20,684 bases of DNA from Emmonsiellopsis sp. PD_33. Its lineage: Eukaryota; Ascomycota; Eurotiomycetes; Onygenales; Ajellomycetaceae. How positions within the stretch are numbered: position 1 is the first letter of the stretch; the number at the start of each line of letters is the position of its first letter. A program made the translations under genes and the position numbers. Below the pieces are notes generated by a model, which searched no databases, had not been told where the DNA came from, and saw only the letters and a list, made by a program, of their open reading frames with translations. Shown piece after piece: positions 1 through 7,995 of the stretch. The DNA lies in contig JANTQF010000491.1 in the NCBI GenBank assembly GCA_032988165.1, forward strand, positions 1 to 20,684, in the 5' to 3' direction.

Positions 1-385
1 GGTTTATTGTCTGGTTTAGGGGGAGTAGATGGAGTGGACGTTTTCGATGCTTCCTTTGGTATGAGATACCAATATTTTTTGAATTAAGTGATTTTGTTTT
101 TCCCCCCCCCCCCCCTGGAAGGTTACTTATTTTTTGAGCTTATTTTTGTTTCCATTTCTATTCTATTTTTCTCGGATATTATTTTCTTTTTTGTCTTCAA
201 ATTCTTTCTTTTCTATTGTTATTATTTGTGATTGTCAACTTGGATATATTATTCCCTGTGATATAGTAAATATAGATGGTCAGGGGTTTTGCTGGACATT
301 CTTTTATAGTCACCCATCGCAAGGATGATATTGCTGATACGATGCCTATCTTGATCAGATATCAATCAGCATCTCAGATCTGCCT
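1..385. other. Window edge, downstream of the MFS transporter; no gene called
   Basis: No complete gene is visible. The stretch contains a run of 14 C at 102-115 followed by T-rich DNA (about 125-275), consistent with the 3' flank of the minus-strand transporter. The first 87 bases are open in one plus-strand frame up to a TAA and could be the last codons of a gene lying to the left, but nothing recognisable supports that. Confidence 0.4.
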
Positions 386-1933
386 CTATACAGCTTCAGC
401 CCTGGCCTCCAAGCTCTTCGGCCCGTCGACATCCTGTTCTGTCGCCCTCGCCAGCAACTGGGCCTCAATGCCCCGGACATACTCCCTATCCACCGAATCC
501 TTCACAACCCTAAAAATGGACGGCCTCTCTCCCTCGCGGTCTGCAAATAGCAAATCCACCGCCTCCAACGGCAACCTCGTCGTCTCAGGATAGCAGAAAT
601 ACACACACGGCAGCGTCACAAAATTAATAACCGCAAACACCACATAACTCTTATATCCAATATTCGTAATCATCACCGGCGTAATCTCCACCACCAAAAA
701 CGTGAACAACCACTGCGACACCACGGCCAACGCACCGCCCCTCAACCTCAGCTTCAGCGGCAACAGCTCGGACGGATACACCCACATATTCGACTGCCAG
801 CCCAGCGTGAAGAACGTATGGAAGATATACAACACCACCGCCGCCGCATACCCCAACCGCTTCCCACCAATCCCTACAAAAATCGCAGACAACATCATAC
901 ACACCCCCATCCCCACAGACCCAATCATGAACAACCTCCTCCTGCCCACACGATCAACAGCATACCACGGCACCAAGCTACTCAGGAAATAATACACCTG
1001 CAACCCGCCCGCGACCAGCAGCGCCTCATACCGACTCATCCCAATCGACTCAAACACATACGGCCCCAGCGACGACATGACATTGACGCCCGACAACTGC
1101 TGGAAGAAATTCGCACTAAACGCAATCGCCACGCGCGTCCAGCCGCTAATCCCATTGTCGCGGAACACATCCGTCCACGACCCGGCCTCGCGGTCCTCCA
1201 CCGCCAGCGCGTACTGGATCTCCTGCAGCTCCGTCGTGACCGTTTCGCTATCGATTTCCCCACCGCGCAGCGCGGCCAGCGCGACCGTTGCCTCCTCGAC
1301 GCGGCCCGCGGCGCACAGGTAGCGTGGGGATTCGGGCAGGAAGGGAACTAGTGCGAGCACGATAAGGCAGAAGACGATCTGAAAGGCGCAGGGGAGCCGC
1401 CATTGGACGGAGCCCGGGTGGAATGCCATGCCGTAGTCGAGCCAGTTGGCGATGATCAGGCCCATGATTAGGTTCGAGAGCTGCATGGCCATCATGCGGC
1501 CGCGGGAGGTGGGCGTGGCGCATTCGGTGAGCCAGATGGGGATGACGGTGGTCATGATGCCGAGGCCGAAGCCGGCGATTAGCCGGCCGATGAGGAACTG
1601 GGCAAGCCCCTGTGTGGCTGTTTGGAGGATGGCGCCGATGGAGACGATGATGGCGCCGGCGATGTTGGAGGGTTTGCGGCCGAAGCGGTCGCCGACGGCG
1701 AAGGTGAAGATTGCGCCGAAGAGGGCGCCGACTTCGTAGCTGGCGACGAGGAAGCCGAGCAGGGAGGCGGAGGGGTTGTTGAAGACTGCGAGGAATTCGG
1801 GGGAGGTGGTCAGCCCGCCCATGAAGCCTAGGTCGTAGCCGAAGAGGAGGAAGCCGATTGAGCAGGCGAAGGTTACGGCGTAGACGAGGTTTTGGCCTTT
1901 GAGGCGCATGTAGGTGGGTGAGGGGGTAGTCAT
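386..1933 (-). CDS. MFS sugar transporter (sugar porter family)
   Basis: An intronless 515-residue protein of the length and motif order of fungal 12-helix sugar porters in the plasma membrane. Visible motifs in order are an N-terminal helix ending GYDLGFMGG (about residues 32-40), the loop 2-3 signature GDRFGRK (81-87), PESPRYL (200-206) opening the central cytoplasmic loop, QQLSGVN (278-284) in the helix-7 substrate region, DRVGRRR (327-333) in loop 8-9, and PETTR (449-453), which stands where most sugar porters have PETKG. Family knowledge predicts proton-coupled import of a hexose, pentose or sugar acid; the substrate cannot be read from sequence. It is divergent from the lactonohydrolase at 2472, suggesting a shared catabolic role. 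The ATG at 1933 is preferred because it precedes the first helix by the usual short cytoplasmic tail; a second Met lies 8 codons on. Its codon use switches from C-ending to G/T-ending around codon 200. Confidence 0.93.
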   Translation of the reverse strand: MTTPSPTYMRLKGQNLVYAVTFACSIGFLLFGYDLGFMGGLTTSPEFLAVFNNPSASLLGFLVASYEVGALFGAIFTFAVGDRFGRKPSNIAGAIIVSIGAILQTATQGLAQFLIGRLIAGFGLGIMTTVIPIWLTECATPTSRGRMMAMQLSNLIMGLIIANWLDYGMAFHPGSVQWRLPCAFQIVFCLIVLALVPFLPESPRYLCAAGRVEEATVALAALRGGEIDSETVTTELQEIQYALAVEDREAGSWTDVFRDNGISGWTRVAIAFSANFFQQLSGVNVMSSLGPYVFESIGMSRYEALLVAGGLQVYYFLSSLVPWYAVDRVGRRRLFMIGSVGMGVCMMLSAIFVGIGGKRLGYAAAVVLYIFHTFFTLGWQSNMWVYPSELLPLKLRLRGGALAVVSQWLFTFLVVEITPVMITNIGYKSYVVFAVINFVTLPCVYFCYPETTRLPLEAVDLLFADREGERPSIFRVVKDSVDREYVRGIEAQLLARATEQDVDGPKSLEARAEAV

Positions 1934-2061
1934 GACGGGTGGGTTAACGGGGGGGATCTAGATATGGGGAAAGGGGGGGGCAGGGGGGTGGACTGAACCC
2001 TTGGGCACAGTTTAAACTGGATATCAGGGATCTGTGCTCCATGACGGGGATGGAGCGCTTG

Positions 2062-2069
2062 TTATATAG
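2062..2069 (-). promoter_or_regulatory. TATA box for the sugar transporter
   Basis: The minus strand reads TATATAAC about 130 bases upstream of the transporter ATG at 1933, leaving room for a normal fungal leader. Confidence 0.5.
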
Positions 2070-2210
2070 CACTCGCTCTAGGCGCTCGGCAATCGGGCGT
2101 GCGTCCAGGCCGCATGCGGGGGAGTCTGGGGAATTTGCAAGCCCCCTACCGTATTCCGGGGTCTGCTCCGGTTAAGCGGCCGGGGCGATTGCCGTAGCGG
2201 GCGGCTAATT

Positions 2211-2226
2211 ATAGCCGGCCGGCTAT
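2211..2226. promoter_or_regulatory. 16 bp perfect palindrome, candidate Zn2Cys6 operator
   Basis: The sequence atagccggccggctat is its own reverse complement. It contains abutting CCG/CGG triplets, the half-sites of fungal binuclear zinc cluster regulators. It sits between the two TATA boxes, about 150 bp from one and 150 bp from the other, a good position for an activator acting on both genes. Confidence 0.45.
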
Positions 2227-2374
2227 GAACATCGAAGAAGCAACCACCACGCAGGGATCTTGCTGCCGACTTCAAACTCGGGGCGAACTGGAAGTTTTGG
2301 TCTGGAACGAACTCTGCGGGTGCAACAGTCGCAGCTTTGTGGCTATCCGCGCGTCGTGTCTTGGTCTGGACGGC

Positions 2375-2383
2375 TATATAAAA
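2375..2383 (+). promoter_or_regulatory. TATA box for the lactonohydrolase
   Basis: TATATAAAA lies 89 bases upstream of the ATG at 2472, which fits initiation around 2405-2415 with a short A/C-rich leader. Confidence 0.6.
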
Positions 2384-2471
2384 CGGCATCCATTTCTCTG
2401 CCCGGGGATAGCACGAAAGAGATCAAATCCAACTCACCACCCAACCAGTTCCTAATACAAAAGAAAACACA

Positions 2472-3755
2472 ATGACCGACACCCCGCCATCCCGCTCATC
2501 CTCCCCCAAGGCCTCCTCCTTCGCCCTTCCGCCCCTCACCATCACCGCCGTCCAATACGTCGACAGCCGACAAGCCGCCGTCGACCCCTCCTACGCCCGC
2601 TCCTTCAGCACCACGCCCTCCTTCGTCGCCTACTCCCTCAGCTTCATCCCCGAAATCATCGGCCCGACCCCCTCCCTCACCCTCGTCTCCTCGCGCGCCT
2701 CCGCCCCAACCCCAGACCAATTCGCCCACGAAGCAGGCGTCTACATCCGCTCCACAAACGCCATCTACTTCACCTCAAACTACCAAACCAGCGACCCGCA
2801 AATCGACCTCTACTCCATCGACGCAGCCACCTGGCAAATCACCAACCTAACCCACACCGCCGGCTTCGACACCGTCACCCAACCCAACGGCGCATGCAAC
2901 TACAACGACAAAGTCCTCTACTGCGCCCAGGGCGAAATCGACAGCAGCGCCACGAACCCCTCCCGCGCCTCCGCGCTCGTCCTCGTCGACCCGCTCACCA
3001 ACACGAGCCAAACCCTCCTAAACAACTTCTACGGGCGCGAGTTCTCCTCGATAAACGACGTCGTCATCCACCACCCTTCCGGCGACATCTGGTTCACAGA
3101 CCCGACCTACGGCTACGAGCAAGCCTTCCGCCCCACGCCGGATCTGCCGAAGCAGGTGTATAGGTTCCGTCCCGCGACGGGCCAGTGCTGGGCGGTCGCG
3201 GATGGGTTTGACATGTGTAATGGGCTGTGTTTTAGTCCGGATTATGGCAGGTTGTATGTGACGGATACGGGCGCGGTGCAGAGTCATGGGGATGTGGGTG
3301 ATGGGCATAATTTTTCGTTCAGGGGGACGGGGCCGGCGAGTGTGTATGTTTATGATGTTGTGGGTGGGGGGGAGGGGTATGGGGCTGGTGGTGGTGGTGG
3401 TAGGGAGGAGTGGGAGGGGGATAAGGGGGTGCGGTTGGTTAATAGGAGGTTGTTTGCGTTTTGCCATAATGGGGTTCCGGATGGGATTAAGTGTGATGAG
3501 AAGGGGTATGTGTATGCGGGGTGTGGGGATGGGGTGCATGTTTGGGATCGGGAGGGGACGTTGGTGGGGAAGATTGTGGTGGGGGGCACGGTGGCTAATT
3601 TTTGCTTTGTTAGGGGGGGTATTTGGATGTTTGCTGAGGAGAACTTGTGGTTTTGTAAGTTGAAGGCGAAGGGGGCGTTGGTTGATAGGGAGTGTGGACC
3701 TGAGGAGAAGGGGGAGGGGGAGGGAAAGGAAGAGGGGGATAAGACGGTGCGTTGA
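2472..3755 (+). CDS. SMP-30/gluconolactonase-like lactonohydrolase
   Basis: An intronless 427-residue protein with the six-bladed beta-propeller signatures of the SMP-30/gluconolactonase/LRE family and the length of fungal lactonohydrolases. The propeller metal ligands of the family can be matched to E87 (in HEAGVY), N195 (in SINDVVIH), N250 (in CNGLCF) and D257 (in SPDYGRLYVTD); GVPDGIKCDEKG is the expected late-blade turn. The family hydrolyses aldonolactones or related lactones to the acid. No signal peptide is visible, so a cytosolic enzyme is likely. A glycine-rich insert (residues about 298-310) and a Glu/Gly/Lys-rich C-terminal tail (about 410-425) look like low-complexity additions. 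Pairing with the divergent sugar transporter suggests uptake and then lactone opening. Coding-strand composition changes sharply near 3170, from C-rich to G-rich. Confidence 0.88.
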   Translation: MTDTPPSRSSSPKASSFALPPLTITAVQYVDSRQAAVDPSYARSFSTTPSFVAYSLSFIPEIIGPTPSLTLVSSRASAPTPDQFAHEAGVYIRSTNAIYFTSNYQTSDPQIDLYSIDAATWQITNLTHTAGFDTVTQPNGACNYNDKVLYCAQGEIDSSATNPSRASALVLVDPLTNTSQTLLNNFYGREFSSINDVVIHHPSGDIWFTDPTYGYEQAFRPTPDLPKQVYRFRPATGQCWAVADGFDMCNGLCFSPDYGRLYVTDTGAVQSHGDVGDGHNFSFRGTGPASVYVYDVVGGGEGYGAGGGGGREEWEGDKGVRLVNRRLFAFCHNGVPDGIKCDEKGYVYAGCGDGVHVWDREGTLVGKIVVGGTVANFCFVRGGIWMFAEENLWFCKLKAKGALVDRECGPEEKGEGEGKEEGDKTVR

Positions 3756-3914
3756 GGTGAGAACTTATAGGTATATCAATTTAGGAACAACATGGATCGC
3801 AATGAAATGGATTGTATTATGATGTCTGTATATCAAACGGTAGGCCACGGCCCGGTTTTTCCTAATATCCTTTTTTTTAAAAAAAACTAAAATTCTATCC
3901 CCACTTAAACATGT

Positions 3915-6076
3915 CTATTCGACATCCTGCGAGAGGAACTCAGGAAGCCGCTGCTTCACGTCCTCCCATGTCTCCTCCCCATCTACCAAAGACTTGACAG
4001 CCTTGCAGATCTCCTCCTCAGTGGCGCGTACCTGTTTCGTAGTGTCGCGGTCACGCAGGGTGAAGGTGTTATCCTTGACGGACTGGAAGTCCACGGTAAT
4101 ACCGAAGGGGGTTCCAAGTTCGTCGTTGCGGGCGTACCGCTTTCCGATACTGGCGGAGGAATCGTCGACGCGGTTGGAGACTCCGAGACGGCGGAGTTTA
4201 AGGGTGAGGCGTTGGACGAGGGGCTTGAAGTCCGGGTGGTTGGATAGGGGCACCAGGAGGACCTTGGTTGGTGCAACGATTGGGGGGAACGAGAGGACCT
4301 GTGGAGTTAAAGTGTTAGATCGATCAGGTTGGAAATGGTAGTTGTAAAATGAGAACTTACACCACGAGCCTCATCATCGGGTCTCGACCAGTATACATGC
4401 TCCATCAAGCAAGCAAGGATTCTTCCGATACCGAAGGAGGGTTCAATAACGTTAGGGGTGTACTCGCGAACATTCTCAACCCGAGTTCGCTTCTCGATGT
4501 TGATGATGTCCTTTTCAAGCTCGACCTTGCCGGAGCCAACGCCCTCGACGTCGATTTCGATCTTGCCATTATTGCTGAGGTCAAGCGAGAGTTTCTCCCG
4601 AAGCTCCTGGGACAGCGCATTGACGGCGGCCTCGACAGTTTTGCCGTCCTTCTTGAAGCGGGGGCCAAACTTCTTCTTGTCCAGGTCAATCTGCCACTCC
4701 TCGATCTTGAGAGGCTCGGCGCGCGTCTCTCGGACAAAGAGAGGAGCACCAGTCTTGTTCTTGTGCACGGTCAAATCGTAAGCACTTCGGTCAGCGCAGC
4801 CGACACACTCAATCCAGCCGTAGGAAGTAAAGAGCTCGGCATCCCAGCAGTCCTGTGCGTAATGGGCCATCTCGTTCGCCATATGCTGGCGCATCCGAAT
4901 TTTCGATCGGTCAATACCGATCTTGAGAAGGAATAGTTGGATGCGGGCAAGGAAGTAACCCAAGGTCTCGTTATCTACGAGGCCAGTGGAGACGGCCTTG
5001 CCGATAGTCATCTTGTCAACCTTGGTGCTGCCAGAGAGCTGGGTTTCGCGGTTAAGCAGAGACATCTCCATATCTTGGACTTCATGGAAGCGGGGATGCT
5101 TCTTGCCGCCCTCTGGATCAACAAAATGCTCGATCTCAGCCATCAAGAATTCCCGCACGCGCAGAAGCCCAGCCCGTGGAGAAATTTCGTTACGGAAGGA
5201 TTTTCCAATGGAAGCAGAGGCAAATGGCATTTGCTGCTGGTTGAAGTCCAGGAGCTTCTGGAATGTAAGGAATTGCCCCTGCGCGGTCTCGGGTCTGAGA
5301 TAGCCGGGGAAGTTGCTGCTTGGGCCAATCGTGGTTTGGAACATCAGGTTGAAGGAGACGGGTGGCAGAACCTCTCCACCAGTGGCAGGATTCTTGATGT
5401 CGTGCTTGACGATGAGCTGCCCGAGCTCCTCGCCGTTGTAGTTGTCAATCTTAGCCAAGATCTCTTCATACTCGGTGACGACAGCGTCATCCAGTCTCAC
5501 GGCCTTGATCTCCTTGACCTTCTTCTTTCTCTTCGCATCCTTCTCCTCATTGACCTCCACCTTTTGTCCGCGTGCCTCCTTGTCGCCCTTGAGCCGCGAC
5601 TCAAGCACCTCCTCTACCAGATGATCCGCGCGAAAGATCTCACCACTCTTAGGGTCCTTGCACATCCAGTCGGCGAATTTATCCACGTGCCCACTGGTTT
5701 TGAGAACCTCATGCGGAGTCAGCATTGTGCAGTCGACCTCCAGCATATCCTCTTCCAAGACAAAGTGTTTCCGCCACAGGTCGACGACATTGGCCTGGAG
5801 GGCGCACCCAGGAGGGCCATAATCGTAGAGGCCAGATACCCCGCCATAGATTTCGAAGGAGGGGGTGTAGAAGAGGCGGCGGCGGAGGAGGGAATCTAGA
5901 GTAGGACGGTCAAGGGGTTGACCAGTCTTGGTGGTACTGGTAGCCATTTTCGGCTTGGTGACCCGGGTTGGGACGTTGAATTTGGGCGCAGTTGCGGTGC
6001 AGGAGAAAGGTCTTGCTTGGATGGCGGGGTGTCGCAATGCTCGGGGAAGTAGGCGAAGAAAGGGGGATTGACTCAT
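3915..6076 (-). CDS. GRS1: Glycyl-tRNA synthetase (class II), mitochondrial and cytosolic
   Basis: Two exons, 6076-4361 and 4298-3915, are joined across a 62 bp intron (GTAAGT at 4360, CTAAC branch, CAG at 4299) in phase 0, giving 699 residues. Class II motifs are plain: GLYDYGPPGC near the N-terminus, LRPETAQG, motif 2 FRNEISPRAGLLRVREF, motif 3 PSFGIGRI, and after the intron the anticodon-binding domain (VLLVPLS, then ARNDELGTPFGITVDF). The enzyme charges tRNA-Gly for translation. The first Met (6076) opens an Arg/Ser/Pro-rich, acid-free leader typical of mitochondrial targeting; a second in-frame Met at 5947 (MATSTTKTGQ) would give a cytosolic 656-residue form, close to yeast GRS1 length. 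An upstream in-frame ATG at 6325 exists, but would leave only 54 bp to the divergent RPF1 gene, so I treat that part as leader. Confidence 0.93.
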
Positions 6077-6379
6077 ACACAATGGATTTGCAGAATCAAA
6101 AGCACAAGCAGAGGAACAAGAGGGCGACGAGCGAAAGACAAGCAGCACAAAAAGCAGCAGAGACGCAGGACGATGACTCTTTTCTTCACGCAGCGGGTGT
6201 TTGAGATAGAATGAGGTCGAGTCATCGCGGGCGGAGAACTTTTTGGCCGGCACAACGTTTTTCCGACAGAATTTATTGCGCCGGAAAAAACGTCGGAGCT
6301 TCGAGATATTCAGAGACCCAGACATCTCCTCAACATCCCAACTTATCTACGTCAATTGGCCTGGTTCAAGACTGCAACT
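6077..6379. promoter_or_regulatory. Divergent promoter GRS1 / RPF1 with CpcA/Gcn4-type elements
   Basis: This is the roughly 300 bp between the glycyl-tRNA synthetase and RPF1 start codons. ATGACTC occurs at 6173-6179 (plus) and 6219-6225 (minus); a full TGACTCA at 6069-6075 overlaps the GRS1 start codon. TGACTC is the core recognised by fungal Gcn4/CpcA, which controls many aminoacyl-tRNA synthetase genes. The 6219 element also reads GCGATGAC on the minus strand, one base from the PAC box of ribosome-biogenesis genes. A further imperfect inverted repeat (ACGTTTTTCCG near 6255-6265, CGGAAAAAACGT at 6282-6293) lies nearer RPF1. Confidence 0.55.
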
Positions 6380-7666
6380 ATGCCGTCGAAGAAGTCGAAG
6401 CTCCTCCCGTCCGGCGGGATGGAGTATAAGCCGGCGAACAAGGACAAGAGACAGGCCATGCACATCAGGCGGAAGAAGGCCAAGGATGTCAAGTCTCGAG
6501 CAGAGCGATTCGCGAGAAAGAAGGAAGAGGCCAAGAACCCAAAACTCAAGGCGGAGCGGCTACAGCGGAACGTGCCTTTGACACTGGAGAGGAAGCGAGT
6601 CTGGGACGACGTTGGCAGCGATGTGGAGGACGGACTGGGAATGAGCTTCGACGTTGAGCGAATCAAGCGGCAGAAGCTAGAGGAGGAGGCACGGCAGGCG
6701 AAAATTGATGAGATGAATGCCGAGAACGAGAGCGAAGAAGAGGATGATGATGATGCCGATGAGGTGGATAGCATGATCGCCTCGGACAGCGACGAAGACG
6801 GCGCAGACGACGAAGACAAGAAGCCAAAGGCTAGTCGCACACGGAAATCCAAACTACCGTCCGCAACGGAGCGAGCGACGAGTCCTACCCAGTCGACGAG
6901 GAGCACGAACCTCGATCTTGCCCCAGATGCCCTTGCTGCCAAATTCCCCTCGTTGTTCAGCAAAGAAGAGCCCCCAACTCCCAAGATCTTAATTACCACC
7001 TCGATCAACTCTACCCTCCACGACCAAGCCCAACTCCTTACCGATTTCTTCCCTAATAGCGTGTATATCCGACGCTCCGCCCACAAACACGCCCACAAGT
7101 TCTCTGTTAGGGAGATATCGTCGTTTGCCTCAAACCGAAACTTCACAGCAGTGGTAGTGGTGGAGGAAGACCAAAAACGGGTTTCAGGAATAACAATTGT
7201 TCACCTACCTATTGGGCCGACCTTCCATTTCAGTGTCAGTAACTGGGTTGAAGGGAAAAAGCTCCCTGGCCACGGAAACTCAACGGGCCACTGGCCCGAA
7301 CTGATCCTGAATAACTTCCGTACCCCGCTTGGATTGTTGACCGCTCATCTGTTCCAAACACTCTTCCCGCCACAGCCGGAATTAGAAGGACGACAAGTAG
7401 TGACCCTACATAACCAGAGAGATTACATATTTGTTCGAAGGCACAGATATGTATTTCGGGAGAAGAGACAAACGGAGAAGAGCGTTGTGGGAGCGGACGG
7501 GAAGGAAATGAAGGGCGTGGAAGGAATCAGAGCTGGATTGCAAGAGCTGGGTCCTCGGTTTACAATGAAACTCAGGAGGGTTGATAAAGGAATACAACGG
7601 GCGAGTGGGCAGGAATGGGAGTGGAAGGGAGGAATGGAGAAACAGCGGACGAAATTCCAGCTGTAA
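6380..7666 (+). CDS. RPF1: Ribosome production factor 1 (Brix-domain protein)
   Basis: An intronless 428-residue protein. A Lys/Arg-rich basic N-terminus (about residues 1-75) carries the nucleolar-type charge pattern. An acidic and Lys-rich low-complexity stretch follows (about 115-165, with EEEDDDDADE). The Brix domain occupies about 185-375 and shows PKILITTSINST, FFPNSVYIRR, LPIGPTFHFSVSN, GHWPELILNNFRTPLG, the Phe-rich LFPP turn and DYIFVRRHRYVF. The end reads QEWEWKGGMEKQRTKF, as in the Rpf1 branch of Brix proteins. Rpf1 works in the nucleolus on 27S pre-rRNA processing and 60S assembly. The ATG at 6380 is chosen; upstream open sequence reaches only a TTG at 6356. The divergent partner is glycyl-tRNA synthetase, so translation and ribosome assembly genes share a promoter. 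Confidence 0.93.
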   Translation: MPSKKSKLLPSGGMEYKPANKDKRQAMHIRRKKAKDVKSRAERFARKKEEAKNPKLKAERLQRNVPLTLERKRVWDDVGSDVEDGLGMSFDVERIKRQKLEEEARQAKIDEMNAENESEEEDDDDADEVDSMIASDSDEDGADDEDKKPKASRTRKSKLPSATERATSPTQSTRSTNLDLAPDALAAKFPSLFSKEEPPTPKILITTSINSTLHDQAQLLTDFFPNSVYIRRSAHKHAHKFSVREISSFASNRNFTAVVVVEEDQKRVSGITIVHLPIGPTFHFSVSNWVEGKKLPGHGNSTGHWPELILNNFRTPLGLLTAHLFQTLFPPQPELEGRQVVTLHNQRDYIFVRRHRYVFREKRQTEKSVVGADGKEMKGVEGIRAGLQELGPRFTMKLRRVDKGIQRASGQEWEWKGGMEKQRTKFQL

Positions 7667-7995
7667 TTTTTTTATTTTTTATTTTTTTACTTTTTCGCCA
7701 GTACCCCTTTAATTCGTCTCTGTTTGATTTTCTTCTATCTCTCTACAGCATTGACGATTTGATGAATATAGAGATATATCCCAAATTTTCTAGCACTACT
7801 ACTGTTCTGTTTTCTGTGTCGTTACCTTATATCCCAATTTGCCCGTTTCCAGCTAACACCTCCCCACTGCCCACCAAAGCCTACAAGGCTTTTACCGTCA
7901 GAAAAAAGAGGTCTACCCGTTGCATAAGTCATGCATTGAATCTTGATCAAGAGTGATTGCTATCATTCGACTGTTATCCCCATGGCACGTCCTCT
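7667..7995. other. Convergent intergenic region RPF1 / hydrolase
   Basis: These 329 bases lie between two convergent stop codons. The T-rich start (7668-7690) looks like a polyadenylation-proximal 3' UTR of RPF1. No further gene or repeat is visible. Base composition falls from GC-rich to more even from here rightwards, marking the start of the accessory island. Confidence 0.5.

Larger units (their letters stand above)
1934..2471. promoter_or_regulatory. Divergent promoter between sugar transporter and lactonohydrolase
   Basis: This 538 bp stretch separates two divergent start codons. It contains a TATA box for each side, a 16 bp palindrome at 2211-2226, a CGG-N8-CCG element at 2157-2170 of the kind recognised by Zn2Cys6 activators, and several SYGGRG sequences matching the known CreA carbon-repressor consensus (for example GCGGGG at 2116-2121, CTGGGG at 2126-2131, CCGGGG at 2156-2161 and 2180-2185). 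The sites are seen in the sequence; co-regulation by a pathway activator and carbon repression is inference. Confidence 0.6.

Noticed and set aside
1..87. Open plus-strand frame ending at a TAA near 87, possible end of a gene to the left
   Set aside because: Only about 28 codons with no recognisable motif; cannot be distinguished from chance.
3018..3539. 173-codon minus-strand open frame inside the lactonohydrolase
   Set aside because: It is antisense to a recognisable SMP-30 gene and rich in Pro, Thr and Ile, as expected from the G/T-ending codons of the sense strand.
4349..5899. Long plus-strand open frames (195 and 320 codons) opposite the glycyl-tRNA synthetase
   Set aside because: The minus strand carries all class II synthetase motifs; the plus-strand readings are Leu/Val-rich shadows without a domain.
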